DNA of 20,316 nucleotides from an uncultured Blautia sp. (GTDB lineage Bacteria; Bacillota; Clostridia; Lachnospirales; Lachnospiraceae): positions 1 through 20,316 of the forward strand of contig CAKROE010000041.1 in the NCBI GenBank assembly GCA_934371915.1, read 5' to 3'. Shown piece after piece: positions 1 through 7,946 of this stretch (positions are counted from its first letter, which is position 1; the number at the start of each line of letters is the position of its first letter). The notes below the pieces were generated by a model. The model made no database searches. It was not told where the DNA came from and worked only from the letters and a program-made list of their open reading frames with translations. Both the position numbers and the translations under genes were made by a program.

Positions 1-33
1 GTGCCATTTCAGCATACTAGTTTCTGGCTCCTT
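1..33 (-). other. possible start of a gene leaving the left edge
   Basis: Read on the minus strand, an AAGGAG Shine-Dalgarno-like hexamer (28-33) lies 12 bases before an ATG at 15-13. This opens a reading frame of only five codons (M-L-K-W-H) before the window ends. It follows the terminator at 88-124, which is where a new transcription unit could begin. The spacing is longer than usual and there is too little sequence to identify a product, so this is only a hint. Confidence 0.2.
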
Positions 34-50
34 CTGTGAAGAAAATAGTG

Positions 51-78
51 TTTATAAAAGGATGCCCCCTTTTATAAA
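51..78. repeat. perfect 11-bp inverted repeat, possible operator
   Basis: TTTATAAAAGG (51-61) and CCTTTTATAAA (68-78) are exact reverse complements separated by 6 bases. It lies between the minus-strand terminator at 88-124 and the possible gene start at 15. The stem is A/T-rich at its base, and no run of T follows it on either strand, so it is a poor terminator. An operator for the gene leaving the left edge is one possibility. It does not match the CIRCE or PerR consensus as I know them. Confidence 0.5.
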
Positions 79-87
79 ATTTAAACG

Positions 88-124
88 AAAAAATAAACAG
101 GGTCGCGAATGCTGCAACCCTGTT
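88..124 (-). terminator. rho-independent terminator after the Nudix gene
   Basis: AACAGGGT (96-103) and ACCCTGTT (117-124) form an 8-bp stem with a 13-base loop. On the minus strand the stem is followed by TATTTTTT (95-88). It lies 24 bases past the Nudix stop codon and would end the leftmost minus-strand transcription unit. Confidence 0.8.
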
Positions 125-148
125 ATGGATACATCTTATGCAGAGCAG

Positions 149-601
149 TTATACTCTGCGCTGTTTCCCCCAGAGTCCCTGACTCCGCATTTCCAGATAT
201 TCCTGATATGCTTTTTCTACAATCTGTTTCTCATTGGAGAAACGGAGAAGATGATAGATTTCATGGAATTTGTAATATCCGGAATCTACAAAAAATTCTT
301 CTCTCTGAGGTCTGCTATGATAATTATCAGCCGTCATCAGATACCAATGTACTTCTTTTGTAACAATATCTTCAGGTACAGTAAAATTATAGTGGCTCTT
401 GCCGATATATTTTACGACAGTAGCTCTTACTCCTGCTTCTTCATGTACCTCGCGTAAGGCAGTTTCAATGTGTGTCTCGCCCGGTTCTACGGTTCCCTTC
501 GGGAGTACCCAACCTTCATAACGGTTCTTATAAGATTTATAAAGTGCCAGTATCTTACCTCGATAAATTACCACACCGCCACAGCTTGTTGCTTCTATCA
601 T
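149..601 (-). CDS. Nudix hydrolase
   Basis: A 150-residue protein with a full Nudix box, the Mg2+-binding signature of enzymes that hydrolyse nucleoside diphosphate-linked compounds. Seen: G36, E42, then R50-E51-x-E53-E54-x-G56, fitting GX5EX7REUXEEXGU. The preceding GWVLPKG segment is the usual strand and turn before the box. The substrate cannot be told; candidates include oxidised or non-canonical nucleotides, Ap4A-like dinucleotides and capped RNA. The frame is open upstream to a TTG at 682, but that codon lies inside the -35 element of the promoter at 654-682. ATG 601 has an AGGAGG site (617-612) 10 bases ahead, so I chose 601. It lies 92 bases after the penicillin-binding protein gene, with its own promoter in the gap, and ends at the terminator at 88-124. 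The family call is secure, the specific role is not. Confidence 0.9.
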   Translation of the reverse strand: MIEATSCGGVVIYRGKILALYKSYKNRYEGWVLPKGTVEPGETHIETALREVHEEAGVRATVVKYIGKSHYNFTVPEDIVTKEVHWYLMTADNYHSRPQREEFFVDSGYYKFHEIYHLLRFSNEKQIVEKAYQEYLEMRSQGLWGKQRRV

Positions 602-653
602 TTTGCAATTTCCTCCTGTAATGCGTGTGAGTTTCATATCTTGAACTGCATAT

Positions 654-682
654 AGTATAACTCTTTTTTGGTCGACTGGCAA
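654..682 (-). promoter_or_regulatory. sigma-A type promoter of the Nudix gene
   Basis: On the minus strand, TTGCCA (682-677, five of six matches to TTGACA), a 17-base spacer, then TATACT (659-654, five of six matches to TATAAT). The predicted start of transcription near 647 leaves a leader of about 45 bases before ATG 601. It sits in the gap after the penicillin-binding protein gene, so the Nudix gene can be expressed apart from the upstream envelope genes. Confidence 0.75.
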
Positions 683-693
683 CTGTTTATCAA

Positions 694-2178
694 TTATTGC
701 TGATCAAAATGATAAGCATCAAAAAGATCTGCTGCGATTGGTACGGCTGCTTCACTTCCGGTACCGCCGCCCTCAACGATTACTGCAACAACAAGATCAG
801 GATCATCGACGTTGGAATATCCGATGAACCAGGAATGACTGGAACCATTTTCGTCATATTCTGCAGAGCCGGTCTTGCCGGCTGCTGTATAGCCTCTGCC
901 GTTTAGGGCGGAAGCGGTACCGCTTTCTACAACACCTTTCATAAGTTTGCCGAGAATTGCGGCCTCGTTACTTGTCATCAGACGTTTGTACGTAGACGGC
1001 TCAGTGGTTTTGATGGTATCACCATTCGTATTGATCACTTTATCAATCAGATATGGCTCCATAAGGACACCATTGTTTGCAATAGCACTTGTAATAAGTG
1101 CCATATGCATCGGAGAAACAAGTGTGTTTCCCTGACCGATGGCAGTCTGCATGATCAATGGAATGCCGGAACTTCCATTCAGTGAGAAACTGCTTTTACG
1201 ATAAGAATTAAGTGGCAGTTTTTTATTAAACAAAAGATCTTCGCTTGTTTTTAAAAGGGATGCACCGCCGAGTTCTGTACCGATCTCAGCAAAGGCGCAG
1301 TTGCAGGAATTGGCAAATGCCGTATAAAAATCTTCGGTACCGTGTACTTTTCCATTGTAACACTGGATAGTATGTCCTTCTTTTGTGATGCTTCCCTGGC
1401 AGTCAAAAGAAAAACCGTTAAAGCTTCCATGTGTTCGGAAATAATCAAGTGCAGTGACTACTTTAAAAGTTGATCCCGGAGGATACTGTCCCATGGTAGC
1501 TCTGTTGAGCAGACTGCTGTTGGTTTCGTCGTTTACAAGGCTGTCCCAGTTTTCGGAAATCGTGTTGGGATCGAAATCCGGTTTGCTGACCATTGCAAGT
1601 ATCCTGCCTGTAGATGGCTCAAGCGCAACAACGGCTCCTCTTCTGTCACCGAGAGAATTATATGCAGTGGTCTGAAGGTCAGCACTCAGAGTAGATACTA
1701 CGCTGTCACCGGTATTTTTGGTTCCCATAAATTCATTACGGATCTGATTCAGGAAAAATTCGTGTGAAGAAAGCAGCTGAAAGTTTGCTTCGGATTCAAG
1801 GCCACTTTTTCCATTGGTATCATATCCGACTACATGTGCAAATGTATTACCATAAGGATAAGAACGCTCTTCTGTTCCGTCTTCGGAAACATTGGTCTGA
1901 GCAAGTACTTCGCCGTCGGAGGACAGAATACTGCCGCGGACGACCCGGTCAGAAAAAGTATCCTGACGTGTGTTGTATGGACTGTTGATAAAATCATCAC
2001 TTTTTATGGTGTTGAAATAAATAAGATAACCGATCAGTCCCATAAAAATAGCCACGAAAAATACAGATACACAGGTGTAGCTTCGGTTTCGGGCGCGGCG
2101 TCTTTTAGATCTGGCGCGTTCTTCTAATTTCCTCTCTCTCTCTGATTCGCTGTATTGCCTCTTGTCTTCGTTTCTCAA
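694..2178 (-). CDS. class B penicillin-binding protein (peptidoglycan D,D-transpeptidase)
   Basis: A 494-residue transpeptidase that cross-links peptidoglycan peptides outside the membrane. All three catalytic motifs are present: S236-T-F-K239 with the acylated serine, S291-C-N293, and K435-T-G437. A very basic cytoplasmic N-terminus (about residues 11-34) precedes one membrane anchor (about 35-57), then a short pedestal domain. There is no PASTA domain and no long N-terminal module, so it is a compact FtsI/PbpA-like protein. The start is TTG 2178, preceded by GAGGA-rich sequence; no in-frame ATG or GTG occurs before the membrane segment. The first 74 bases overlap the end of the SEDS gene in another frame, which suggests translational coupling. 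SEDS glycosyltransferases and class B PBPs act as cognate pairs, so these two are probably one synthase. Whether it serves division, elongation or sporulation cannot be decided here. Confidence 0.93.
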   Translation of the reverse strand: MRNEDKRQYSESERERKLEERARSKRRRARNRSYTCVSVFFVAIFMGLIGYLIYFNTIKSDDFINSPYNTRQDTFSDRVVRGSILSSDGEVLAQTNVSEDGTEERSYPYGNTFAHVVGYDTNGKSGLESEANFQLLSSHEFFLNQIRNEFMGTKNTGDSVVSTLSADLQTTAYNSLGDRRGAVVALEPSTGRILAMVSKPDFDPNTISENWDSLVNDETNSSLLNRATMGQYPPGSTFKVVTALDYFRTHGSFNGFSFDCQGSITKEGHTIQCYNGKVHGTEDFYTAFANSCNCAFAEIGTELGGASLLKTSEDLLFNKKLPLNSYRKSSFSLNGSSGIPLIMQTAIGQGNTLVSPMHMALITSAIANNGVLMEPYLIDKVINTNGDTIKTTEPSTYKRLMTSNEAAILGKLMKGVVESGTASALNGRGYTAAGKTGSAEYDENGSSHSWFIGYSNVDDPDLVVAVIVEGGGTGSEAAVPIAADLFDAYHFDQQ

Positions 2179-3475
2179 ATTCCTCGTCCTCGTCTTCTCT
2201 TAAAATATAAAGTCCCTGAATGATTGCAAGCATCAGGATCGTACATAATAATGAACTTCCACCGTAGCTTACAAGCGGGAGTGTTACACCGGTCATAGGG
2301 ATAAATTTGGTTGCGCCACCGATCGTAAGGAAAACCTGAAAAGCATATTCGGTACCAAGTCCCAGTGCAATCAGTTTATAAAAAGGATTAATGATACGCA
2401 GTGCAATATTTACGATCATGAGGAAAAAGCTCATGCATACAAGAATCAGGCAGATTGCAAAAATGCCGCCAAGCTCCTCGCAGATTGCACTGAAAATAAA
2501 GTCATTTTTGACAACAGGAATAGATTCCGGGGAACCCTGACAAAGTCCCATGCCAAACCATCCACCGGTACCGATTGCGAAAAGTGACTGCACGATCTGG
2601 TAACCTTCATTCTGATAAACAGCCATCGGGTCTTTCCAGGCGCTTACTCGCTGACGGACATGCCCGAAAAGATGGTAAGCCACAACTGCTGCGCCGGAAC
2701 CTCCGACAATACCAAGTCCGAGGTAACCGACATTTCTTGTGGCCACATAAACCATAATAAGGTATGCGGCAAAAAAGATCACGGCACTTCCAAGGTCTTT
2801 GGAAAGTACCAGAATTCCGACGTGAAGTGCGGCAACGACAGTCACCTGCACAATAGCACGGAAACTGGTGTCTCTCGACAAAAAGGATGCCATAAAGAAT
2901 ACAAAGGTAATCTTGATTGCTTCGGAGGGCTGTACACCCATAAGAGAAAGTTTTGCACCATAGCTTGTCCTTGCAAGTGCAAAAACTGCGCCAAGCAGAA
3001 CGACACCGATTCCGGCATAGACCCACGTCAGCTTACGCAGAAATCGCATTTTTCGGATCATTACCGGAATGATCAGTGCAATGCCACTGGCTCCGGCTGC
3101 AATCAGAAGCTGTTTCTGTGCTGCGGAGATATCCAGCCTGCACAACATGATAAAACCGACGCTTAAAAGCATACACATATTATTCAGAAGAAGTATGGAT
3201 GCTTTTTTGTAAAAGAGACGGTATAAAATCTGGATTGCAGCAAAAAACAGCAGCATTTCCGCATAAAATTGAACAACCTGAAAGTTGAAGGTTTTCAGAT
3301 AGATTATCAGAAATGCAGTAAAATCAATAAAAAAGATCAACAGAAGCTGCTGACGCAAAAGTTCGTTGCGCTCATCTTCATCAGGCTGGCGTACTGTATA
3401 AAAACAGTGAAACGTATAAATGATCATCAACGTCAGGATGATATATTTGGAAAGTTCTACTATTACGTTAATCAT
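2105..3475 (-). CDS. SEDS family peptidoglycan glycosyltransferase (FtsW/RodA/SpoVE type)
   Basis: A 456-residue polytopic membrane protein that polymerises lipid II into glycan strands. About ten hydrophobic segments can be seen. Family signatures are the K-N-D-F-I-F-S-A-I-C-E-E-L-G stretch in the long extracellular loop and, near the C-terminus, P-M-T-G-V-T-L-P-L-V-S-Y-G-G-S-S. The last 35 or so residues form a highly charged, Glu/Arg-rich cytoplasmic tail. The start is ATG 3475, five bases after the U32 stop; a GAGGAG sequence lies about 13 bases upstream and a weaker AGGG lies closer. The 3' end overlaps the penicillin-binding protein gene by 74 bases, so the charged tail is encoded by the same DNA as the partner's basic N-terminus. 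Membership of the SEDS family is certain. The subtype cannot be assigned from sequence alone. Confidence 0.93.
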   Translation of the reverse strand: MINVIVELSKYIILTLMIIYTFHCFYTVRQPDEDERNELLRQQLLLIFFIDFTAFLIIYLKTFNFQVVQFYAEMLLFFAAIQILYRLFYKKASILLLNNMCMLLSVGFIMLCRLDISAAQKQLLIAAGASGIALIIPVMIRKMRFLRKLTWVYAGIGVVLLGAVFALARTSYGAKLSLMGVQPSEAIKITFVFFMASFLSRDTSFRAIVQVTVVAALHVGILVLSKDLGSAVIFFAAYLIMVYVATRNVGYLGLGIVGGSGAAVVAYHLFGHVRQRVSAWKDPMAVYQNEGYQIVQSLFAIGTGGWFGMGLCQGSPESIPVVKNDFIFSAICEELGGIFAICLILVCMSFFLMIVNIALRIINPFYKLIALGLGTEYAFQVFLTIGGATKFIPMTGVTLPLVSYGGSSLLCTILMLAIIQGLYILREDEDEEFEKRRQEAIQRIREREEIRRTRQI

Positions 3476-3480
3476 ATGCC

Positions 3481-5652
3481 CTATTCGGCTCCTCTTTTAA
3501 AATGTCCTTTTGTATAATTTCTCTCTGCCGGAACCTTATGATGAAGGTAGACATCCAGAAATTCCTGAAGGATTTTAGCTGCCTGAGCTGGTGTTTCTGT
3601 AGTAAAATTCAGGCGGAAATCCTGAATTCCGAGATTTCGTACCTTGTCTGATTCCTGCAGAAGTCCAAGCGGAAGGCTGTTATAAAGGATATTATAACAA
3701 TGCTTTTCTTTTACTGTAGTTCCGGTTTTCCATGGGTGACAGACACAGACGCTGCAGAATTCCTTATCGTAACGGTCTTTCAAAATCATGGACTGTTCGT
3801 TGCAGTCACAGCCCTGCGTGTTCTTTCTGACACACTGTGCGGAAAGCATCAGGGGGATATTGCCATACAGAATCATTTCGCTGCCGGCATTGCTACGGTG
3901 ACGAAGTTCTTTTTCGTTGAGCTCATAAGGAAGCGTATTTCTGAGAATATTTTCGTTTTCCCAGAATGCGATTGCCTCATCATTCCATGTATACATGGAA
4001 GCGTCCAGAATGCAGTGTTTTTGCCATCCAAGTTCTTTAAGCATTCCGTAACTCTCGAGATTCCGTACGAGAAAGCCTTTCAGTTTGCCCTCAGAAAGCC
4101 ATAAACGGCAGGTATCAAAAAGTCCTTTTGGTGCGCTGCCCCGGGTGATATAAGGAAGTGAAAGATACAGCTCTTTTTCTTTATATATGCCGGAGTTTAT
4201 CAGTTCTTTCAATGCATCGTAATATACATACAGTCCGGAAATTTCAGGATTTTTGCAGAGTGCTGCTGCCTGCGCTCTGGTTTCGCAGGAAACCAGGAAC
4301 TTAAGTGTTTTTTTCGCAGGTGCAGTATTCTCAACTGTACTGTATCGGATCTGATCGGAAACTGTGCGCTTCTGTCTGCCGTAAAGATTTTCTTCGAGAA
4401 GTTGTATTGCATTTCTCCGAAGCTCATTCAATACGCGAATCGGTACAAAAATCTGCTCTCCCATCTCAATATCCAGGGATTTCCATACAAACGGTGTATT
4501 TCCGAGCTTTTCCATCTGTTGTCTGATTCGGTTTTCTGCCATAGGCTGGTCTTTGGCAAACTGCACGTCTTCTGCGGTTGCGGTGATATGAACATCACGA
4601 CAGGCAATATCGAGCATTGCCGGGGCGCCCGGATATAAGATTAAAGTTCCGCTGACAGGTTCTTTGCGTGAAGGCAGGGATTCTGGCAGGCCGTTTGATT
4701 TTTTGTCATTTGTGAAGGCCATCATGGAAGGGCCGTTTGACTGCCTGTAATATCCCTGGCACGATCCACCCCGGCTGAAAATATCAAGCAGGTATTGGCA
4801 ATCCTGATCTGTAACATGGTATGGCTGTTTGTTATTAAGAAGTATATCCAGATATTTCCGATACATTCCGGTGACAGCGGCTGTATATCCGGGCTGTTTC
4901 ATACGGCCTTCGATTTTCAGTGAGGTAACACCCGCATTTATGATCTCCGGTAAAAGATCAAGGGTACACATGTCTTTGAGGCTTAAAGGACAAAAATCTT
5001 TCTGTGCTCTGGAATGACGTGTATCAGGAGTGCGAACCTGGTAAGGAAGGCGGCACGGCTGTGCACATCGCCCACGGTTTCCGCTTCTGCCGCCAAGCAT
5101 ACTGCTCATAAGACATTGCCCTGAAAAGCTGTAACAAAGTGCACCATGAATAAATGCTTCGATTTCAATAGGACTTGCCTGATGCATGGCAGAAAGTTCT
5201 TCAAGAGACAGTTCTCTGGCAGCAACTACACGTGTAGCCCCCTGTTCCTCAAGAAATTTCATTCCCTTTGGACCGGTAACAGTCATCTGTGTACTGGCAT
5301 GGAGATGAAGTCCGGGGAAATTATTACGGATAAACTGAAATACTCCGAGATCCTGCACAATGACTGCATCGAGTCCCTCTTCGTATAAAGGGCGAAGGGA
5401 ATCATATAAACGTTCTTTGAGTTCTCTGTTTTTGAGAAGTGTATTTACAGTCAGATAAAGCTTCTTTCCGTGAATGTGTGCGGTATGGATTGCGCGGATC
5501 AGTTCTTCCTGTGTGAAATTGCGCGCATATGCTCTTGCACCGAAGTCCGGACCGCCTACGTAAACTGCGTCAGCGCCTGCTCCAAGTGCAGCCTCAAAGG
5601 CTTCATAAGAACCTGCCGGTGCAAGAAGTTCGATTTCGTGTGTTATATTCAA
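3481..5652 (-). CDS. U32 family protein, RlhA-like (collagenase-like peptidase fold, probable RNA hydroxylase)
   Basis: A 723-residue protein. Residues about 8-265 form the U32 domain, with ELLAPAGSYEAFEAAL near the N-terminus and the signature segment around residues 163-200, where C173, C180, C196 and C200 stand close together. SLKIEGRMK follows at about 244-252. The middle (about 380-510) matches the position of the DUF3656 domain of long U32 proteins. The C-terminal third is cysteine-rich again (C607, C615, C617, C633, C636, C638, C652). Members are labelled peptidases, but characterised E. coli relatives RlhA and TrhP are needed for hydroxylation of 23S rRNA and tRNA using prephenate and an Fe-S cluster. 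A similar role here is inference. The start is TTG 5652 with AAGGATGG ahead; the ATG at 5662 is in another frame. It is the first gene of a unit with the SEDS and PBP genes. Confidence 0.88.
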   Translation of the reverse strand: MNITHEIELLAPAGSYEAFEAALGAGADAVYVGGPDFGARAYARNFTQEELIRAIHTAHIHGKKLYLTVNTLLKNRELKERLYDSLRPLYEEGLDAVIVQDLGVFQFIRNNFPGLHLHASTQMTVTGPKGMKFLEEQGATRVVAARELSLEELSAMHQASPIEIEAFIHGALCYSFSGQCLMSSMLGGRSGNRGRCAQPCRLPYQVRTPDTRHSRAQKDFCPLSLKDMCTLDLLPEIINAGVTSLKIEGRMKQPGYTAAVTGMYRKYLDILLNNKQPYHVTDQDCQYLLDIFSRGGSCQGYYRQSNGPSMMAFTNDKKSNGLPESLPSRKEPVSGTLILYPGAPAMLDIACRDVHITATAEDVQFAKDQPMAENRIRQQMEKLGNTPFVWKSLDIEMGEQIFVPIRVLNELRRNAIQLLEENLYGRQKRTVSDQIRYSTVENTAPAKKTLKFLVSCETRAQAAALCKNPEISGLYVYYDALKELINSGIYKEKELYLSLPYITRGSAPKGLFDTCRLWLSEGKLKGFLVRNLESYGMLKELGWQKHCILDASMYTWNDEAIAFWENENILRNTLPYELNEKELRHRSNAGSEMILYGNIPLMLSAQCVRKNTQGCDCNEQSMILKDRYDKEFCSVCVCHPWKTGTTVKEKHCYNILYNSLPLGLLQESDKVRNLGIQDFRLNFTTETPAQAAKILQEFLDVYLHHKVPAERNYTKGHFKRGAE

Positions 5653-5680
5653 AATATACCATCCTTTTCTAAAAGCTGGA

Positions 5681-5717
5681 TTTAAACAAATAAAGAGGAC
5701 TACCGAAGCAATCCCCT
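5681..5717 (-). terminator. rho-independent terminator after zapA with a UUCG tetraloop
   Basis: Arms 5717-5708 and 5703-5694 (read on the minus strand) form a 10-bp stem, three pairs of which are G-U wobbles. The stem is closed by a C(UUCG)G tetraloop, an unusually stable cap. The sequence TTATTTGTTT follows (5693-5684). It begins 7 bases after the zapA stop. The U-tract is interrupted, so some read-through into the U32 gene is possible; I see no clear promoter in the 30 bases before that gene. Confidence 0.65.
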
Positions 5718-5724
5718 TCCTGCT

Positions 5725-6132
5725 TTACTTAAGCAATTTGTCAATTTCCTCATTCAGGCTCTTGACTTTATCTTCGAGAAGCTCGTTCTGATGCTGGGCT
5801 TCCTGCTGTTTTTTCTCTGTTTCTTCAATCTTCATGCGAAGCGCGATCAGTTCGTGCTTCAGTTCGTACATTTCCTGATCCTTCTGCTGAAGATCCTGTT
5901 CGAAAATTTCAGCCTGCTTTTTTGCTTTAAAATAGTCATCTGTGACATTCAGACTCAATAATGTATGTTTGGTTTCGGCGGACTGACGGGAATATCCGGG
6001 CATTTCGCCTAATTCTGCCATTTTATTATTTATATAAGATGCAACTTTCTGGAAATACTCCTCAGATTCGTAACCTCCCAGAGTGAAGATCTTGCCTCCG
6101 ATTACTACCTGCGCCGTATTTTTGACTGCCAT
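5725..6132 (-). CDS. zapA: cell division protein ZapA
   Basis: A 135-residue cytoplasmic protein that binds FtsZ and promotes bundling of its filaments at the division site. The N-terminal part (about 1-75) has the ZapA pattern: a short beta region VVIGGKIFTLGG, then the S-E-E-Y-F-Q-K-V-A-S-Y-I-N helix and a T-L-L-S-L-N-V-T-D-D-Y-F segment. Residues about 76-135 are rich in Glu, Gln and Lys with heptad-like spacing, forming a long coiled coil typical of clostridial ZapA proteins, which exceed the roughly 85-110 residues seen elsewhere. ATG 6132 has GGGAGG 9 bases ahead. The gene has its own promoter (6169-6197) and a terminator, so it appears to be a single-gene unit between ruvB and the cell-wall genes. 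Confidence 0.9.
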   Translation of the reverse strand: MAVKNTAQVVIGGKIFTLGGYESEEYFQKVASYINNKMAELGEMPGYSRQSAETKHTLLSLNVTDDYFKAKKQAEIFEQDLQQKDQEMYELKHELIALRMKIEETEKKQQEAQHQNELLEDKVKSLNEEIDKLLK

Positions 6133-6168
6133 AACAAGCCTCCCGTGAATTTGTAGTTTCTTCCAATC

Positions 6169-6197
6169 ATTATAATCGAATTTTGTAGAAATGTATA
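6169..6197 (-). promoter_or_regulatory. sigma-A type promoter of zapA
   Basis: On the minus strand, TATACA (6197-6192, four of six matches to TTGACA), a 17-base spacer, then a perfect TATAAT (6174-6169). The predicted start of transcription near 6162 gives a leader of about 30 bases before ATG 6132. It lies in the 104-base gap after ruvB, where I see no convincing terminator, so zapA may also receive read-through from ruvAB. Confidence 0.75.
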
Positions 6198-6236
6198 GGA
6201 ATTTTTACGAATTGTTTTCAAAAATGTTTTTCTGCG

Positions 6237-7241
6237 TTAATTCTGCGTGGTTTTTTCAAACCCGAGATGCTCGTATGCAAGTGCGGATGCGGTACGGCCA
6301 CGCGGAGTACGATTCAGAAATCCATTTTGCAAAAGATATGGTTCATATACATCCTCCAGTGTTCCGGCATCTTCACCGATAGCAGCTGCCAGTGTCTCCA
6401 GACCGACCGGACCGCCCTGAAAATTGATGATCAGAGTCTGCAGAATACGGCGGTCGATCTTGTCGAGACCGTACTGATCTACTTCCAGAAGATCAAGCGC
6501 AAACACGGCTACTTCGTAGGTGATCTTTCCATCATATTTGACCTGTGCAAAATCACGCACTCTCTTAAGAAGGCGGTTTGCAAGACGAGGTGTACCCCTG
6601 GAACGTTTGGCTATCTCTGCGGCGCCTCTTGTGTCGATTTCAACTCCAAGTACTTCGGCAGAACGCAGAATAATGGTCTGCAGTTCTTTCTGATCATAAA
6701 ATTCCAGATGATGCATAACTCCGAAACGGTCACGTAAAGGTGCGGATAACAGACCGGCTCTGGTCGTAGCACCGACCAGTGTAAATTTCGGAAGGTCAAG
6801 TCGGATGGATCTTGCAGAAGCCCCCTTACCGATCATAATATCAATTGCAAAATCTTCCATAGCAGGGTAAAGTACTTCTTCTACCTGACGGTTCAGACGA
6901 TGAATTTCGTCGACAAATAAAATATCGCCTTCCTGAAGGTTATTCAGAATGGCAGCCATTTCACCGGGCTTTTCGATTGCAGGACCGGAAGTAACTTTCA
7001 TGTGTGTGCCCATCTCATTGGCAATGATACCGGATAAGGTGGTTTTACCAAGTCCGGGAGGTCCGTAAAACAGTACATGATCCAGCGCATCGTGCCGCTG
7101 CTTTGCTGCTTCTATATAAATTTTAAGTGTTTTTTTGGTTTTTTCCTGACCGATGTATTCATCCAGTGTCTGAGGACGGAGATTGCCCTCCAGAGGAAGA
7201 TCTTCTTCGGTCACATCGGTGGTGATCATTCTTTTATCCAT
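6237..7241 (-). CDS. ruvB: Holliday junction branch migration DNA helicase RuvB
   Basis: A 334-residue AAA+ motor that, with RuvA, drives branch migration of Holliday junctions during recombinational repair. Seen: Walker A G60-PPGLGKTT68, Walker [10 protein letters not shown] with D111 and E112, sensor 1 around VGATTRAG (156-163), arginine finger in PLRDRFG (R170), sensor 2 region [13 protein letters not shown], and the C-terminal winged helix with the TPRGRTAS end. The length is normal and no motif is missing. It starts 18 bases after ruvA, with a GGAG site about 12 bases before ATG 7241. The pair is transcribed from the promoter at 7918-7946, probably under LexA control. Confidence 0.98.
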   Translation of the reverse strand: MDKRMITTDVTEEDLPLEGNLRPQTLDEYIGQEKTKKTLKIYIEAAKQRHDALDHVLFYGPPGLGKTTLSGIIANEMGTHMKVTSGPAIEKPGEMAAILNNLQEGDILFVDEIHRLNRQVEEVLYPAMEDFAIDIMIGKGASARSIRLDLPKFTLVGATTRAGLLSAPLRDRFGVMHHLEFYDQKELQTIILRSAEVLGVEIDTRGAAEIAKRSRGTPRLANRLLKRVRDFAQVKYDGKITYEVAVFALDLLEVDQYGLDKIDRRILQTLIINFQGGPVGLETLAAAIGEDAGTLEDVYEPYLLQNGFLNRTPRGRTASALAYEHLGFEKTTQN

Positions 7242-7259
7242 TGCTAATCTTTACTCCAA

Positions 7260-7871
7260 TCAGAAGAGTTTCAGGGCGGCTTTCAAAAGACCTTCTACGT
7301 CATCCGGTGAGATATCGGTGACTTTGCGTACGGCTTTCATAGCTTCTGTACTGCTGTATCCGAGAGCAACCAGTGCTTCCACAGCTTCCTGTCTGCCATC
7401 ATGAAGGACAGAACCGGAAAGATCAGCGGCCTCCTGTTCGTGAGCAAGCTTTTTCTCGAAGGCGTCTTCAAGTTTCAGCTTGTCTTTCAGTTCCAGAATC
7501 AGTTTCTGAGCAGTCTTCTTACCGATGCCAGGTGCCCGGGAAATCGTCTTGATGTCATCAGAAAGAACAGCAAAACGAAGTTCATCTGCGGTAAGCCCGG
7601 CAAGTACTCCGAGAGCTGCCTTTGGGCCGATACCGTTGACGTTCAGAAGCAGCCGGAACATTTCCAGGTCATCTCTGGAAAGAAAACCATATAACTGCAT
7701 GGCATCTTCTCTTACATGAAAATATGTATGAATTTTAATTTCTCCATCTGAACGTGATGCCTGTTCGATAGATGAACCTGTCATAAAAATCTCATATCCG
7801 ATTCCGCCGGCTTCCAGAATAACGGAATTTTCGGTGGTATCGGCTACAAGACCGCGAATAAATGAAATCAT
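7260..7871 (-). CDS. ruvA: Holliday junction branch migration protein RuvA
   Basis: A 203-residue subunit that binds four-way DNA junctions as a tetramer and loads RuvB rings. The N-terminal OB fold begins MISFIRGLVADTTENSVIL. Two helix-hairpin-helix motifs follow, LNVNGIGPKAALGVLAGL and APGIGKKTAQKLILELK. The C-terminal three-helix domain that contacts RuvB includes EAVEALVALGYSSTEAMKAV. The frame is open upstream to 8057, but the added 62 residues would cover the promoter and the rnfB terminator and end of rnfB. ATG 7871 has an AGGAGA site 8 bases ahead and gives the family's usual length, so I chose it. Confidence 0.98.
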   Translation of the reverse strand: MISFIRGLVADTTENSVILEAGGIGYEIFMTGSSIEQASRSDGEIKIHTYFHVREDAMQLYGFLSRDDLEMFRLLLNVNGIGPKAALGVLAGLTADELRFAVLSDDIKTISRAPGIGKKTAQKLILELKDKLKLEDAFEKKLAHEQEAADLSGSVLHDGRQEAVEALVALGYSSTEAMKAVRKVTDISPDDVEGLLKAALKLF

Positions 7872-7917
7872 GCTGTCTCTCCTGTGATTTATAGAATCCG
7901 TAAAACTTACTCTCCCA

Positions 7918-7946
7918 ATGATACCATAGGAATCTGTAAAAAGCAA
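7918..7946 (-). promoter_or_regulatory. promoter of ruvAB
   Basis: On the minus strand, TTGCTT (7946-7941), a 17-base spacer, then TATCAT (7923-7918) preceded by TGG, which supplies an extended -10 TGn. The predicted start of transcription is near 7911, about 40 bases before ruvA. The -35 element overlaps a LexA box (7944-7957), so a repressor bound there would block polymerase. Confidence 0.7.

Noticed and set aside
602..682. A 27-residue N-terminal extension of the Nudix protein from TTG 682
   Set aside because: The codon lies inside the -35 element of a good promoter. ATG 601 has a consensus ribosome-binding site.
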